A stretch of DNA of 64,000 nt from Candidatus Bathyarchaeota archaeon (GCA_026014875.1 JAOZHO010000005.1:1-64000), one strand, 5' to 3'. Numbered from the stretch's first letter, positions 8,905 through 17,223 are shown. The notes: generated by a model not told the origin, from the sequence alone. Made by a program: numbers and translations.

Positions 8905-9483
8905 CTATCCGCCCTCCAGAAGCCCCCGGGTCTCGGGGCTCCCCAGCCAGTCCACGAGATTACGCCGACATGGCATGGACCCTTCGACGATACCCAGGAC
9001 CTCGTCCACGGTCTCCTCCGGGGTCCTGCGGGTGGTGTCCGCCTCGCAGACCAAGTCAGGTCCTAGGGCTTCGATGGCCTCGACGAGGGGCACGTCCAGG
9101 AGTTCCGCCTCCACGTTCTCTTGGACCTTCTCATCTGAGTAATCTCTCTCCCGGAGCTCCTCCTTTAGGACCCAGGGAGCCCGCCTCAACACGAGTGCGT
9201 GGGACACGAGGTCGCTGGGGACCACGTCGTATGCGTAGTGTCCCTCGACGATTATGGGGCCCTCCGTTGCAGAGACCGCCTCAGCTATTATCTCCTTCAA
9301 TCTGGGGAGGTCCACGACGTCTGTATCCCTCTCCTCGTCCCTGCCCAACAGGGCGCCCTCCTTCACTGCCAGCTCCGAGACGCCGATGACCGGGCATCCC
9401 AGCCTCTCCGCTACTGCGCTGGCCACCGTGGATTTCCCTACCCCCGGGACACCGGCGATGACTATGACTCTTCGCTCGGTCAT
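8905..9483 (-). CDS. AK6/Fap7-like adenylate kinase family protein
   Basis: Broad-specificity nucleoside-monophosphate kinase/ATPase of the AK6 (Fap7) family, which in archaea and eukaryotes helps small-subunit ribosome maturation through uS11. Of about 192 residues, the N terminus has Walker A GVPGVGKST, then the family segment IIVEGHYAYDVV (compare EGHYAH), the LRRAPWVLKEELRERDYSDEKVQENVEAELLDV region in the genome (NMP/LID part with conserved EN-AE-D), and a C-terminal extension. The open frame begins with TTG at 9492, but AGGT lies directly against that codon and about 8 nt before ATG 9483, so ATG 9483 is preferred. It is followed after one base by the zinc-ribbon gene. Confidence 0.85.
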   Translation of the reverse strand: MTERRVIVIAGVPGVGKSTVASAVAERLGCPVIGVSELAVKEGALLGRDEERDTDVVDLPRLKEIIAEAVSATEGPIIVEGHYAYDVVPSDLVSHALVLRRAPWVLKEELRERDYSDEKVQENVEAELLDVPLVEAIEALGPDLVCEADTTRRTPEETVDEVLGIVEGSMPCRRNLVDWLGSPETRGLLEGG

Positions 9484-9528
9484 CTCAGGCAACCTAAAAT
9501 ATGCGTGTGGGCTCGCGACCTCTCCCCG

Positions 9529-10026
9529 TCAGCCCTCGTCTTCTTTTTCCTCGCTCTGGCTCAGCTTCCAGATGTCCCCCATGGTCCTCCCGCTGGATGC
9601 CCTCCTGGCTACCGGAACCGCGGTGGGGGTCGAGGCCTCAAGGAGCTTGACGTTGAGGGCGTTCTCGAGCTTCCTGATGAGTTTCCGGTCCGGGTTGAGG
9701 TCCTCCTTCTCGAGCTTCTTGACCACGGACTCTTTCTCCTTGATCATCCGCGAAAAGTCCTCGATGTTCAATCTCATCTTCTGCCTCGCCTTCTTGATCG
9801 TCGCCCCATAGTCTTCGATGAGCTCCAATCCCTCGGTGGCCTCCACCTCGCTTCTGGGGCGCCTCGGAGGTGGCGGGCCGCCCCTCCTCATCTGGGTGGG
9901 CCTGTAGGGGGACCATTCGCCTGAGCCGAAGCCGGCGCAGCGGCCGCAGACCGTGAGCCTTCCGCCTTCGATGACTTTCCTGTGGGGTTGCCCCCTGATC
10001 TCGTCTCCGCAGACTTCGCAGCGCAT
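9529..10026 (-). CDS. mbf1: Archaeal multiprotein bridging factor 1 (aMBF1)
   Basis: Zinc-ribbon plus helix-turn-helix protein; archaeal MBF1 associates with the translating ribosome rather than acting as a coactivator. The 165-residue product has an N-terminal zinc ribbon with CEVCGDEI and CGRC (residues 3-8 and about 27-30), a Pro/Arg-rich linker at about 40-58, and a Cro/C1-type HTH at about 68-125 containing the MBF1 signature KKARQKMRLNIEDF and a segment near LEKEDLNPD. Length and domain order match archaeal MBF1. Start ATG 10026 follows GAGGT. It is divergent from the PUA-domain gene across a 65-nt gap. Confidence 0.93.
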   Translation of the reverse strand: MRCEVCGDEIRGQPHRKVIEGGRLTVCGRCAGFGSGEWSPYRPTQMRRGGPPPPRRPRSEVEATEGLELIEDYGATIKKARQKMRLNIEDFSRMIKEKESVVKKLEKEDLNPDRKLIRKLENALNVKLLEASTPTAVPVARRASSGRTMGDIWKLSQSEEKEDEG

Positions 10027-10091
10027 CGTTTAACCTCACTAGATGGGGGGCGAATCCGCTATAAATGCTCAGCGCATACAAGCCTACCGGG

Positions 10092-10562
10092 ATGAACCAG
10101 GACCTCAAGCGCATCAGGGCGATCGCCGACTACCAGTTCGGATTCGGCGTTGGTGGCGCTCTGTTTCCGGAGGATGCCTCCTTCGAGCGTTCCAGGAGGA
10201 CCGGCAAGATCAGGTTCATCTGGATCGGGGAGACTCTCCTCGCCGCCCTGAGGCCCACAGACGGGTTCTTGACATTCACCATCGCGGGTGCGGAGAGGCT
10301 CGTCTCGAGCGTGAACTCCTTGGGGTGCACTGTCATCATTCAGGACGATGTCGCCGAGGTCATCGTCCAGGGAAGGAACGTCATGGCGAAGCACGTGGTG
10401 GAGGCAGGAGGCAGAATCAGGCCTGGGGACGAGGTGATAGTGTTAGACTCAAAAAAGGAGGTCCAGGCCGTGGGGCGGGCCCTCCTCAACGGGGAGGAGA
10501 TGCTCGTCTTCCGGACCGGGGTCGCGGTCAGGACACGGCGGGGCCGGGAAAGGGATCGCTAG
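10092..10562 (+). CDS. Stand-alone PUA-domain protein related to the TGT C-terminal region
   Basis: RNA-binding protein of about 156 residues. Its order matches the C2-PUA tail of archaeosine transglycosylase: IADYQFGFGVGGALFP, then RRTGKIRFIWIGETLLAALR, then the PUA fold with RPGDEVIVLD and GRALLNGEEML near the end. As the tgtA gene in this window stops before such a tail, this is the probable separate tRNA-binding partner; it could also assist another tRNA-modifying enzyme. An earlier in-frame ATG exists at 10065, but a TATA-like CTATAAAT stretch at 10056-10064 would place transcription start after it. The leaderless ATG 10092 is also where similarity begins. Its end is 3 nt from the convergent mtd stop. 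Confidence 0.82.
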   Translation: MNQDLKRIRAIADYQFGFGVGGALFPEDASFERSRRTGKIRFIWIGETLLAALRPTDGFLTFTIAGAERLVSSVNSLGCTVIIQDDVAEVIVQGRNVMAKHVVEAGGRIRPGDEVIVLDSKKEVQAVGRALLNGEEMLVFRTGVAVRTRRGRERDR

Positions 10563-10565
10563 AGG

Positions 10566-11396
10566 TTACTCGAACTTCCCGAGGAGCTTCGTCTTCCTCT
10601 TTAGGGTCCCATCCTTGAAGTGGACCAGCCGTTCCACAGAGTCGTTCGCCTTCTCAATCTCCCTCGCCTCGTCGCAGAGTATCGCAGCAGACCTCATCAG
10701 CTCGTGGGCCGCGGCGACGATGGGGAGGTAGTTGGAAGCCCCCTGGGTCTTGAAGCAGCCCTCGACGTCGAGGTTCGCGACCTTCCTGGCGGCCTCGAAT
10801 GCGGCCATCGCTTTCGCCCGGGCGTAGGGGTTCTTTATCCCGCTGTACTCCAGCGCCCTCTTCTTGTTCACGACGATCATGGGGAGCACGGGTTCCTTGC
10901 CCTGCTCGATCTCCTCGATGACCCGGTCGATCTCGCTGTGGACGAGCCTGAAGACCCCCGTGACTGAGAGGACCCGTATGGCATCGGCGTTAAACAGGGC
11001 CATCTCGACGGGGTCGAGGAACGGCCTCTTCGCGCCGATCATGGGATCCCCATAGATGACGAGGTAGCCGATCCCCTCCTCCTCCCCGAACAGCTTAACC
11101 TTCTTGCGACTGGGCTCATCGGAGACAATTATTATGGGCTTCCCCGTCTCCTTGAGGATCTCCCTGACCTTCGAGGGGCCCGGAAGCCCCGCGTTGGGGG
11201 AGATTATCACGTATAGATCCGTGGGGACCTGGGCGGCGAGGTTCGCCGCGTCCGCCGCCTCGTCCTTGTCCATCTTGCACCCCGAGGAGACGACCCTCAC
11301 GGAGATGTTCGCCCGTGAGGCCCTCTCGTCTAGGAGGGCGTCGATCAGGGTTGTGGTTGCGATGTATCCTGTTTTGACTATGGTGACTTTGACCAT
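10566..11396 (-). CDS. mtd: F420-dependent methylene-H4MPT dehydrogenase
   Basis: Catalyses reversible methylene-/methenyl-tetrahydromethanopterin oxidation with coenzyme F420, a step of the archaeal C1 branch (methanogenesis or methyl branch of the Wood-Ljungdahl pathway). The 276-residue length equals known Mtd. Recognisable segments are the N-terminal KVTIVKTGYIATTTLIDALLDERA in the genome (family GNIGTS-LID), SSGCKMDKDE (about 38), ISPNAGLPGP (about 66) and PMIGAKRPFLDPVEMALFNAD in the middle, as in the hexameric enzyme. In methanogens the early motif reads GNIGTSP; here it is GYIATTT, a modest change. It is divergent from fhs-folD with about 80 nt between starts. Only this H4MPT enzyme of the pathway is in view. 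Confidence 0.95.
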   Translation of the reverse strand: MVKVTIVKTGYIATTTLIDALLDERASRANISVRVVSSGCKMDKDEAADAANLAAQVPTDLYVIISPNAGLPGPSKVREILKETGKPIIIVSDEPSRKKVKLFGEEEGIGYLVIYGDPMIGAKRPFLDPVEMALFNADAIRVLSVTGVFRLVHSEIDRVIEEIEQGKEPVLPMIVVNKKRALEYSGIKNPYARAKAMAAFEAARKVANLDVEGCFKTQGASNYLPIVAAAHELMRSAAILCDEAREIEKANDSVERLVHFKDGTLKRKTKLLGKFE

Positions 11397-11437
11397 TTTC
11401 TCATCACTCTATACGTGACTGAAGGACATGATGAAAC

Positions 11438-11449
11438 TATTAAAATAAT
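11438..11449. promoter_or_regulatory. TATA-like element between mtd and fhs
   Basis: The stretch CTATTAAAATAA lies in the 80-nt gap between divergent mtd and fhs. On the plus strand it predicts transcription start about 9 nt before the fhs ATG. Read on the minus strand the same A/T run could serve mtd with a leader of about 20 nt. The placement is by eye. Confidence 0.45.
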
Positions 11450-11476
11450 CCATCAACCTCTCATCTGTAGATTGGA

Positions 11477-13153
11477 ATGGCAATTCCACCCGATATTGAA
11501 ATCGCACAGAGTGCAAAACTCAAACCCATAATCGAGATCGCGGCCGCCCTCGGGCTCACCGAGGACGACATCGAGCTCTACGGCAAGTATAAGGCGAAGA
11601 TCAACCCGTCTGTCCTGAAGGATAGGAAGGACAAGCCCGACGGGAAGCTCATAGTCGTGACCGCCATCACCCCCACCAAGTCCGGTGAGGGGAAGACGAC
11701 GATGGCGGTGGGCCTCGCCCAGGCCATGGGCCAGATCGGGCAGAAAAACATCGTGGTGCTGAGGCAGCCCTCCCTGGGCCCCGTCTTCGGCATCAAGGGA
11801 GGAGCGGCGGGAGGAGGTTACGCCCAGGTCCTGCCCATGGAGGACATCAACATCCACTTCACCGGCGATCTCCACGCCATAACCTGCGCCCACGACCTTC
11901 TGACGAGCCTCATGGAGAACCATGTTTTCCGCGGCAACAAGTTGGGCATCGACCTAAAGTCGGTCATGTGGAAGCGGGTGCTAGACATCGAATCCCGGGC
12001 TCTTAGGAAGATCGTCGTCGGTCTCGGCGACAAGAACGGCGGGGTCCCCTATGAGACTGGCTTCGAGATCACTACGGCCAGCGAGATAGCGGCCATCCAC
12101 GCCATCAGCAGCGACCTGATGGACTGCAAGCGGAGGATGGGAGAGATCACCGTCGCCTACAACGGCAAGGGCGAAGCGGTGAAGGCTAAGGACATCGGCG
12201 GCGTAGGCGCCATGGCCATCCTCATGAAGGAAGCGGTTAAGCCCAACCTGGTGCAGACCCTCGAGAACACACCCGCCATAATCCACGGCGGACCCTTCGC
12301 CAACATCGCCCACGGCTGCCCCAGCCTGGCCGCCATCAAGACAGCCCTCAAACTTTCTCCCTACATTATCGTGGAGCCCGGCTTCGGAGCCGACCTGGGC
12401 ATGGAGAAGTTCTTAAACATCGCCGCCCGAGTGGGTGAATTAAAGCCGGATCTGGTCGTGATCGTCGCCACAATCAAGGCGCTGAAGAGGCACGCGGGCG
12501 TCAAGTACCGTGACCTCAAGGAGTCTAACCCAGAGAAGGTGAAGGAAGGCCTGCCTATCCTCGCCAACGAGGTGGACAACGCCAAGAAGCACGGCCTGCG
12601 CGTCGTCGTCTGCATGAATCACTTCTACACCGACGACCAGAAGGAGATCGACGTGGTCCTCAACTGGGCGAAGGAGGAGGGCGTCCCCGCTGCTTTCACC
12701 GACACCGTCCTGAAGGGCGGCCCAGGCGGTAAAGAGCTGGCAGAGCTTGTGCTGAAGGAGGTTGAGAAGGGGAGCGACTTCCACCATCTCTATCCTTTGG
12801 ACATGCCGGTCGACGAGAAAATTAGAACCATCGCCACGAACATGTACAAGGTGGCGGATATCGAGTTATCCGCCTCGGCCAGGAGGGATCTGAGGAAGAT
12901 CAAGAAGCTGGGCGCTGAGAATATGCCTATCTGCATGGCCAAGACTCCGCTGAGCCTAACCGACAACGCAAGGATACTAGGTATGCCCCCTGAGGGCTAC
13001 GTGCTTCCCATCGTCAGGCTCAAGCCGAGCACCGGCGTAGGGTTCATCGTGGCCTACTGCGGGGACATCAGCACGATGCCCGCCCACCCGAGCAAGCCAG
13101 CCGCCAACGACATGGACATCGACGAGAACGGCGTCATCAAAGGGCTGAGCTGA
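11477..13153 (+). CDS. fhs: Formate-tetrahydrofolate ligase
   Basis: ATP-dependent condensation of formate with tetrahydrofolate to N10-formyl-THF, first folate step of the bacterial-type methyl branch. The 558-residue protein has the full family length. Visible motifs are ITPTKSGEGKTT (the P-loop-like ATP site near 64-76), LRQPSLGPVFGIKGGAAGGGYAQV in the genome (about 96-119), MEDINIHFTGD (about 122) and the C-terminal GMPPEGYVLPIV and SAR-D-KIK region. The enzyme is rare in archaea. It is followed 1 nt later by folD, so the two form a folate C1 operon, reading away from the H4MPT-linked mtd. Confidence 0.97.
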   Translation: MAIPPDIEIAQSAKLKPIIEIAAALGLTEDDIELYGKYKAKINPSVLKDRKDKPDGKLIVVTAITPTKSGEGKTTMAVGLAQAMGQIGQKNIVVLRQPSLGPVFGIKGGAAGGGYAQVLPMEDINIHFTGDLHAITCAHDLLTSLMENHVFRGNKLGIDLKSVMWKRVLDIESRALRKIVVGLGDKNGGVPYETGFEITTASEIAAIHAISSDLMDCKRRMGEITVAYNGKGEAVKAKDIGGVGAMAILMKEAVKPNLVQTLENTPAIIHGGPFANIAHGCPSLAAIKTALKLSPYIIVEPGFGADLGMEKFLNIAARVGELKPDLVVIVATIKALKRHAGVKYRDLKESNPEKVKEGLPILANEVDNAKKHGLRVVVCMNHFYTDDQKEIDVVLNWAKEEGVPAAFTDTVLKGGPGGKELAELVLKEVEKGSDFHHLYPLDMPVDEKIRTIATNMYKVADIELSASARRDLRKIKKLGAENMPICMAKTPLSLTDNARILGMPPEGYVLPIVRLKPSTGVGFIVAYCGDISTMPAHPSKPAANDMDIDENGVIKGLS

Positions 13154-13154
13154 G

Positions 13155-13997
13155 ATGGCTACGATACTAGACGGTAGAGCGACCTCCACCACCATAATGG
13201 AGGAGCTCCAGGTCAAGGTCGACGAGCTGAAGGCCAAGGGGGTCACCCCCACTCTGGCGGTGGTCCTCACGGGCACGGACAAGTACAGCCGCCGCTACGT
13301 CAGGATGAAGGTGAAGAGGTCGGAGAGCATAGGCATCGAGACCCGCCTCCACCACCTCGAGGAGACCACCACCGAGGAGGTCGTGGAACTTGTAGAGGGG
13401 CTCTGCAACGACCCGGAGATCCACGGTGTCATGGTCCAGCTCCCCGTAACCAAGGGGCTAGAGGAAGGGGACATCGTGGAGGCGGTCACAGCCGAGAAGG
13501 ACGTAGACGGGATCTCCCCCTCGACTCTGGGGAAGATCCTCCTAGGAGAGGAGGCGTTCCTGCCGGCCGGCGTCGACGCGATACTCGAACTCTTCAGGCG
13601 ATACGGCCTCGACCCCGAGGGTAAGCACTGGGTCGTCGCTGGCTCCACCAACTGGCTGGGGAAGCCGCTGATCGCGCACCTCGCCAACATGGGTGTCCAG
13701 GCCACGTTCTTCGGTAAGGACGACCCGAGGATGCCGGAGCTGGTGAAGGAAGCGGATGTACTCTGTACTGAGCTCTCCCAGAAGCACGCAGTTACGGCAG
13801 ACATGGTGAAGCCCGGGGTCATCGTTATCGACAACGGGAACAACTACGAGGGTAAGAAGGTCTACGGGGACGTGGACACAGAGGCCGTCGCCGAGGTGGC
13901 CGAGGCTATCACACCGGTGCCCGGAGGCGTCGGACCCCTCCTCATAACGATGCTCCTCGCGAACACCCTCGAGGCTGCCTCGAGAAGCATCGCTTAA
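13155..13997 (+). CDS. folD: Methylene-THF dehydrogenase/cyclohydrolase
   Basis: Bifunctional enzyme interconverting 10-formyl-, methenyl- and methylene-tetrahydrofolate. The 280-residue length is standard. Seen in order: YVRMK (catalytic Tyr-x-x-x-Lys, about 49-53), VMVQLPV (about 92), AEKDVDGISP (about 116), the Rossmann segment VVAGSTNWLGKP (about 157), and ITPVPGGVGP (about 255). The usual nucleotide loop reads GRS at the first position; here it is GST, with Arg missing, which may alter NADP versus NAD preference. Begins 1 nt after fhs ends. Together the two genes supply folate-bound C1 units for biosynthesis or the acetyl-CoA pathway. Confidence 0.95.
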   Translation: MATILDGRATSTTIMEELQVKVDELKAKGVTPTLAVVLTGTDKYSRRYVRMKVKRSESIGIETRLHHLEETTTEEVVELVEGLCNDPEIHGVMVQLPVTKGLEEGDIVEAVTAEKDVDGISPSTLGKILLGEEAFLPAGVDAILELFRRYGLDPEGKHWVVAGSTNWLGKPLIAHLANMGVQATFFGKDDPRMPELVKEADVLCTELSQKHAVTADMVKPGVIVIDNGNNYEGKKVYGDVDTEAVAEVAEAITPVPGGVGPLLITMLLANTLEAASRSIA

Positions 13998-14030
13998 ATT
14001 CCCTCTTTCCCATTCCTTCGGTGAAAGGCA

Positions 14031-14375
14031 TTGTCCAAGGTCAATTCTAGGCGCGCCCGCCGTATGATGAAGCAGATGGGCATGAAGATGGACGAGCTCG
14101 GTGACATCGAGACCGTCATCCTCAAGGGTCCCAAACGGGAGGTCGTCATCGAGGGGGCCGCAGTCACATCAATCAATATGCAGGGCCAGAAGATGTACCA
14201 GATCACCGGGGGCACCGCAACTGAGACCAAGAAGGAACCGGAACTCGACATCCCCGAGGAAGACGTGCTCCTCGTCGCCCAGCAGGCCAACGTCAGCGTC
14301 GACAGAGCCCGAGTCGCCCTCGAAGACGCGGAGGGGGACCTCGCCCGGGCGATCCTGATGCTATCCACGGGTTGA
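14031..14375 (+). CDS. nac: Nascent polypeptide-associated complex protein
   Basis: Archaeal NAC alpha homologue, a ribosome-associated homodimeric chaperone for nascent chains. The 114-residue product starts with a basic ribosome-binding stretch (RRARRMMKQMGMKMDEL), then the NAC beta-barrel (about 20-65, IETVILKGPKREVVIEG onward), an acidic linker, and a C-terminal UBA domain (about 75-114: EEDVLLVAQQANVSVDRA). Start is TTG 14031, with GGTG-A upstream; an in-frame GTG at 14021 is not in the same reading frame. Located 33 nt after folD on the same strand, so possible read-through from the C1 operon. Confidence 0.93.
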   Translation: MSKVNSRRARRMMKQMGMKMDELGDIETVILKGPKREVVIEGAAVTSINMQGQKMYQITGGTATETKKEPELDIPEEDVLLVAQQANVSVDRARVALEDAEGDLARAILMLSTG

Positions 14376-14512
14376 CCCTTCAAGGCTCCTCTCCTTGGAG
14401 GTGTTGGAGCGTGGTTCCCTGCGGGATAGACATATGGATTAATAATCCCCGTACGGTGTAACTAGAACAATCCTGATTCCGAGTAATCATCCATGAGATT
14501 GAGGTCGGCTGT

Positions 14513-15721
14513 GTGGCGTTAACCGTTAGGCAGAGCAAGGGAGTCTTCGTCGAGTACGGGGAGGACGGGATCGCCCTGGACCCCGGTCGAAAGGTGACAG
14601 ACCTCCCCATCTTCGTCACCCACGCCCACGGAGACCACGCCTCCTCTTTCAAGAACCCCGAGCCCGTAAAGTACGCCACCGAGCCCACCTACAGGCTCCT
14701 CGAGGCCCTCAACTATAAGGGGCTCAACAACTGGAAGCCCGTCACCATCGGGGACAAGGTGAAGATCGGGGAGATCGAGGTCCGGCCCCTCAACGCGGGC
14801 CACGTCCTAGGCAGCGTCCAGTACGAGGTCTCCACACCTGAGGGCACAGTCCTCTACACAGGGGACCTCAGCATGGGGAACAGCTACACCATGGAGCCGG
14901 CGAGGGCCGTCAACTGCGACCTCCTCATAATAGAGACCACATTCGGGGCCCCCCAGTTCAAGTTCCCCCCGAGGAAGGAGGTCGCCCTCGATATGATCCG
15001 GTGGGCCGTGATGGAGGCGATCCCCGCAGGCTACGTCCCGGCGTTCCGCTGCGACGCCATCGGGAACGCCCAGGAGATCATCAGCATCTTCAACAGGATG
15101 ACCAACCTCCCCGTGGTCACCGCGAAGAACGCCACCAAGGTGAGCGACGTCTACAGGCAGTTCGGGCACAAACTCGACTACGTCGACTCCAACACCCCTG
15201 AGGGGCAGGAGCTCCTCGAGAGCGGGCGCTGCGTCGTCATCGCCCCCAAGGGGGCGAAGCTGGGAATCGAGAATCTGGATCCCGCTCTTGCCTCGGGATG
15301 GGCGGCGATCATGAGGAACCGGGCCAAGGCCTTCCCGCTGAGCGATCACGCCGACTTCAGGGAGCTCCTCAGCTTCATCCGACGCTGCCGCCCAAAAAGA
15401 GTTCTCACATTCCATGGCGGAAAAATGACCCGGGGATTCGCCGAATACGTCAAGAAACGGCTCGGCATCGACGCCGGGCCCCTCACGAAACGCCAGGAGA
15501 CCCTCATGGGGCCGGTGAGCAATGGGGAGACGAGGCGGAAGGCTTGCGCCGAGCACATCGTGAGGGCGGTCCGGATCCCCGGATTCGTGTACACCGAGCC
15601 CTGGATGGTGCGAGAGATGGCCCGTAGGGGCTTCTCCAAGGGTGAGACCGAGGCGGCCCTGAGACATCTCGTTGATGTGGGAGTTCTCGAGCCGACCTCC
15701 ACCGGGGTCAGGCTATCCTGA
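14513..15721 (+). CDS. Beta-CASP metallo-beta-lactamase-fold nuclease with C-terminal winged-helix tail
   Basis: Predicted RNA-processing exonuclease of the COG1236 type, 402 residues. Metal ligands are visible as THAHGDHAS (about 36-44), NAGHVLGS (about 97), YTGDLSMG (about 117), a later PLSDHADF (about 280, beta-CASP motif with Asp/His) and FHGGK (about 300). After the nuclease core, residues about 330-402 look like a winged-helix module (WMVREMARRGFSKGETEAALRHL in the genome), which common beta-CASP nucleases do not have. Start GTG 14513 follows GAGGT. It could alternatively act on DNA, as some members near ATP-dependent DNA ligases do; no ligase is present here. Confidence 0.85.
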   Translation: MALTVRQSKGVFVEYGEDGIALDPGRKVTDLPIFVTHAHGDHASSFKNPEPVKYATEPTYRLLEALNYKGLNNWKPVTIGDKVKIGEIEVRPLNAGHVLGSVQYEVSTPEGTVLYTGDLSMGNSYTMEPARAVNCDLLIIETTFGAPQFKFPPRKEVALDMIRWAVMEAIPAGYVPAFRCDAIGNAQEIISIFNRMTNLPVVTAKNATKVSDVYRQFGHKLDYVDSNTPEGQELLESGRCVVIAPKGAKLGIENLDPALASGWAAIMRNRAKAFPLSDHADFRELLSFIRRCRPKRVLTFHGGKMTRGFAEYVKKRLGIDAGPLTKRQETLMGPVSNGETRRKACAEHIVRAVRIPGFVYTEPWMVREMARRGFSKGETEAALRHLVDVGVLEPTSTGVRLS

Positions 15722-15779
15722 AAGCCTCGCTAAACTCACACCGACGACCTAATTTTCCTTGGATCGGCGTTTCGAGACC

Positions 15780-15941
15780 ATTTTATAAGAGGAAACTGTT
15801 AAGTCGGAGAAAAACGTATGCCCCTCTGTCCCCCCAGGGGCCGATGGGCGCCGGGGAAAGGATCGTAGGCCGCCGGTTCCCAATAAGGAACCTTGATAAG
15901 GGAGCCTCGTTTCAAAGACAGGACTACAGGTTAGAATAGTA
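15780..15941 (+). promoter_or_regulatory. TATA-like box and long structured leader before the aCPSF2-type gene
   Basis: A TTTTATAAG stretch at about 15780-15789 would start transcription near 15812, about 130 nt before the ATG at 15942, while most genes here have leaders under 30 nt. The leader contains a perfect 6-bp stem with 6-nt loop (GGTTCC at 15875-15880, GGAACC at 15887-15892) and a CCCCT/AGGGG pairing near 15821-15840. Function is unknown. Confidence 0.4.
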
Positions 15942-17201
15942 ATGGTAAATTTACGTTTCATGGGAGGCACCCACGAGGTCGGCCGCAACGCCATCCTCGT
16001 CGACACCAACGGGTCGAACCTCCTACTAGATTACGGGGTAAAGATCGGCGAGAAACCCAAGTTCCCAGGCCACATAAGGGCAAAGGACGTGGACGGTATC
16101 GTTGTCTCCCACGCCCATCTCGATCACTCGGGTGGGGTCCCCCAGTTTTATCTCAGAGAGGCGAAGCCCTTCTTCGCCACACCCGTGACCACGGAGGTCA
16201 TGCGGATCCTTATTCGGGACATGATCAAGCTCAGTGGCTACTATCTCCCCTTCGAGTACCTCGAGTTCGAGGCGATGCTGAAGCAGAGGCACGACCTCGC
16301 CTACGGGGCGCCGGTGAAGATGAAAAACCTCGAGTTCAAGCTCTTGGACGCCGGGCACATCCCCGGGAGCGCCATGGTGGAACTCACCACGGGGGGGAAG
16401 CGGATCCTATACACCGGTGACTTGAACACAGAGAACACCCGGATCTGCCAGGGGGCCAAGGTACCCCGGAAGAGGTTCGACGCCATCGTCATTGAGAGCA
16501 CCTACGCCAACAAGGACCACGAGGACAGGAAGAAGATCGAGGTCGAGTTCGTGGACGCGATCAAGGCGGTTCTCCACGACGAGGGGAAGGTCCTGGTGCC
16601 CGCCTTCGCGGTGGGGCGAAGCCAGGAGATGCTCAGCGTCATGAACGCCCACAAGCTCAAGGCCAACAAAGTCGTCGACGGTATGGCCCGGGCGGTGAAC
16701 CGGATATACATGGACAATCCCGATTTTATGAGGACCCCTAAGGCCTTCGCGAAGACCATCAACTCGACACGGGAGATGAGGGGCTGGAGGGACAGGAGAA
16801 CCGCGGTCCGTCGAAGCAACGTCATGGTAGCCCCCTCGGGGATGCTCCAGGGGGGCACCGCGATGTTCTACATGGAGAAGCTGGCCCTCCGGGAGGAGAA
16901 CGCAGTCTTCTTGGTGAGCTTCCAGGTCCCCGGCACCGGGGGCGCGAAGCTCATGGAGACCGGGTTCTTCACCATCAAGGAGATGGACGTCGAGGTCAAG
17001 GCCAAGGTCAGGCACTTCGACTTCAGCAGCCACTGCGGCCGGAGCGGCCTCGAGGCCTTCATCAGGGGGATCAAGGGGAAGCCCGACGTCTACGTGGTCC
17101 ACGGGGAGCCCGAGAACTGCGAGTCCCTGGCCCAGTGGGCCCGGGATGAGCTTGACTTGAAAGCCACGGCCCCAGAAGAGGGCGACGAGTTCAAGGTCTA
17201 G
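15942..17201 (+). CDS. aCPSF2-type beta-CASP ribonuclease
   Basis: Archaeal cleavage/polyadenylation specificity factor homologue with metallo-beta-lactamase and beta-CASP domains, acting as an endo/exoribonuclease in RNA maturation and decay. The 419-residue length without N-terminal KH domains fits aCPSF2, not the longer aCPSF1. Motifs: GGTHEVGRNA (8-17), SHAHLDHSGGVP (about 56), DAGHIPGSAM (about 138), YTGDLN (about 158), PAFAVGRSQE (about 220), a beta-CASP FSSHCGRSG with His (about 362) and VVHGEPENC (about 386). Start ATG 15942 follows a long hairpin-bearing leader. A run of seven T directly after the stop probably ends transcription. Confidence 0.93.
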   Translation: MVNLRFMGGTHEVGRNAILVDTNGSNLLLDYGVKIGEKPKFPGHIRAKDVDGIVVSHAHLDHSGGVPQFYLREAKPFFATPVTTEVMRILIRDMIKLSGYYLPFEYLEFEAMLKQRHDLAYGAPVKMKNLEFKLLDAGHIPGSAMVELTTGGKRILYTGDLNTENTRICQGAKVPRKRFDAIVIESTYANKDHEDRKKIEVEFVDAIKAVLHDEGKVLVPAFAVGRSQEMLSVMNAHKLKANKVVDGMARAVNRIYMDNPDFMRTPKAFAKTINSTREMRGWRDRRTAVRRSNVMVAPSGMLQGGTAMFYMEKLALREENAVFLVSFQVPGTGGAKLMETGFFTIKEMDVEVKAKVRHFDFSSHCGRSGLEAFIRGIKGKPDVYVVHGEPENCESLAQWARDELDLKATAPEEGDEFKV

Positions 17202-17202
17202 A

Positions 17203-17219
17203 CCCCTTTTTTTGGGGGG
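17203..17219 (+). terminator. T-rich terminator after the aCPSF2-type gene
   Basis: CCCC, seven T and GGGGGG follow the stop codon at once. Archaeal RNA polymerase stops at U tracts, so the T7 run (17207-17213) is a plausible terminator; the flanking C and G runs could pair. Confidence 0.5.
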
Positions 17220-17223
17220 AATC

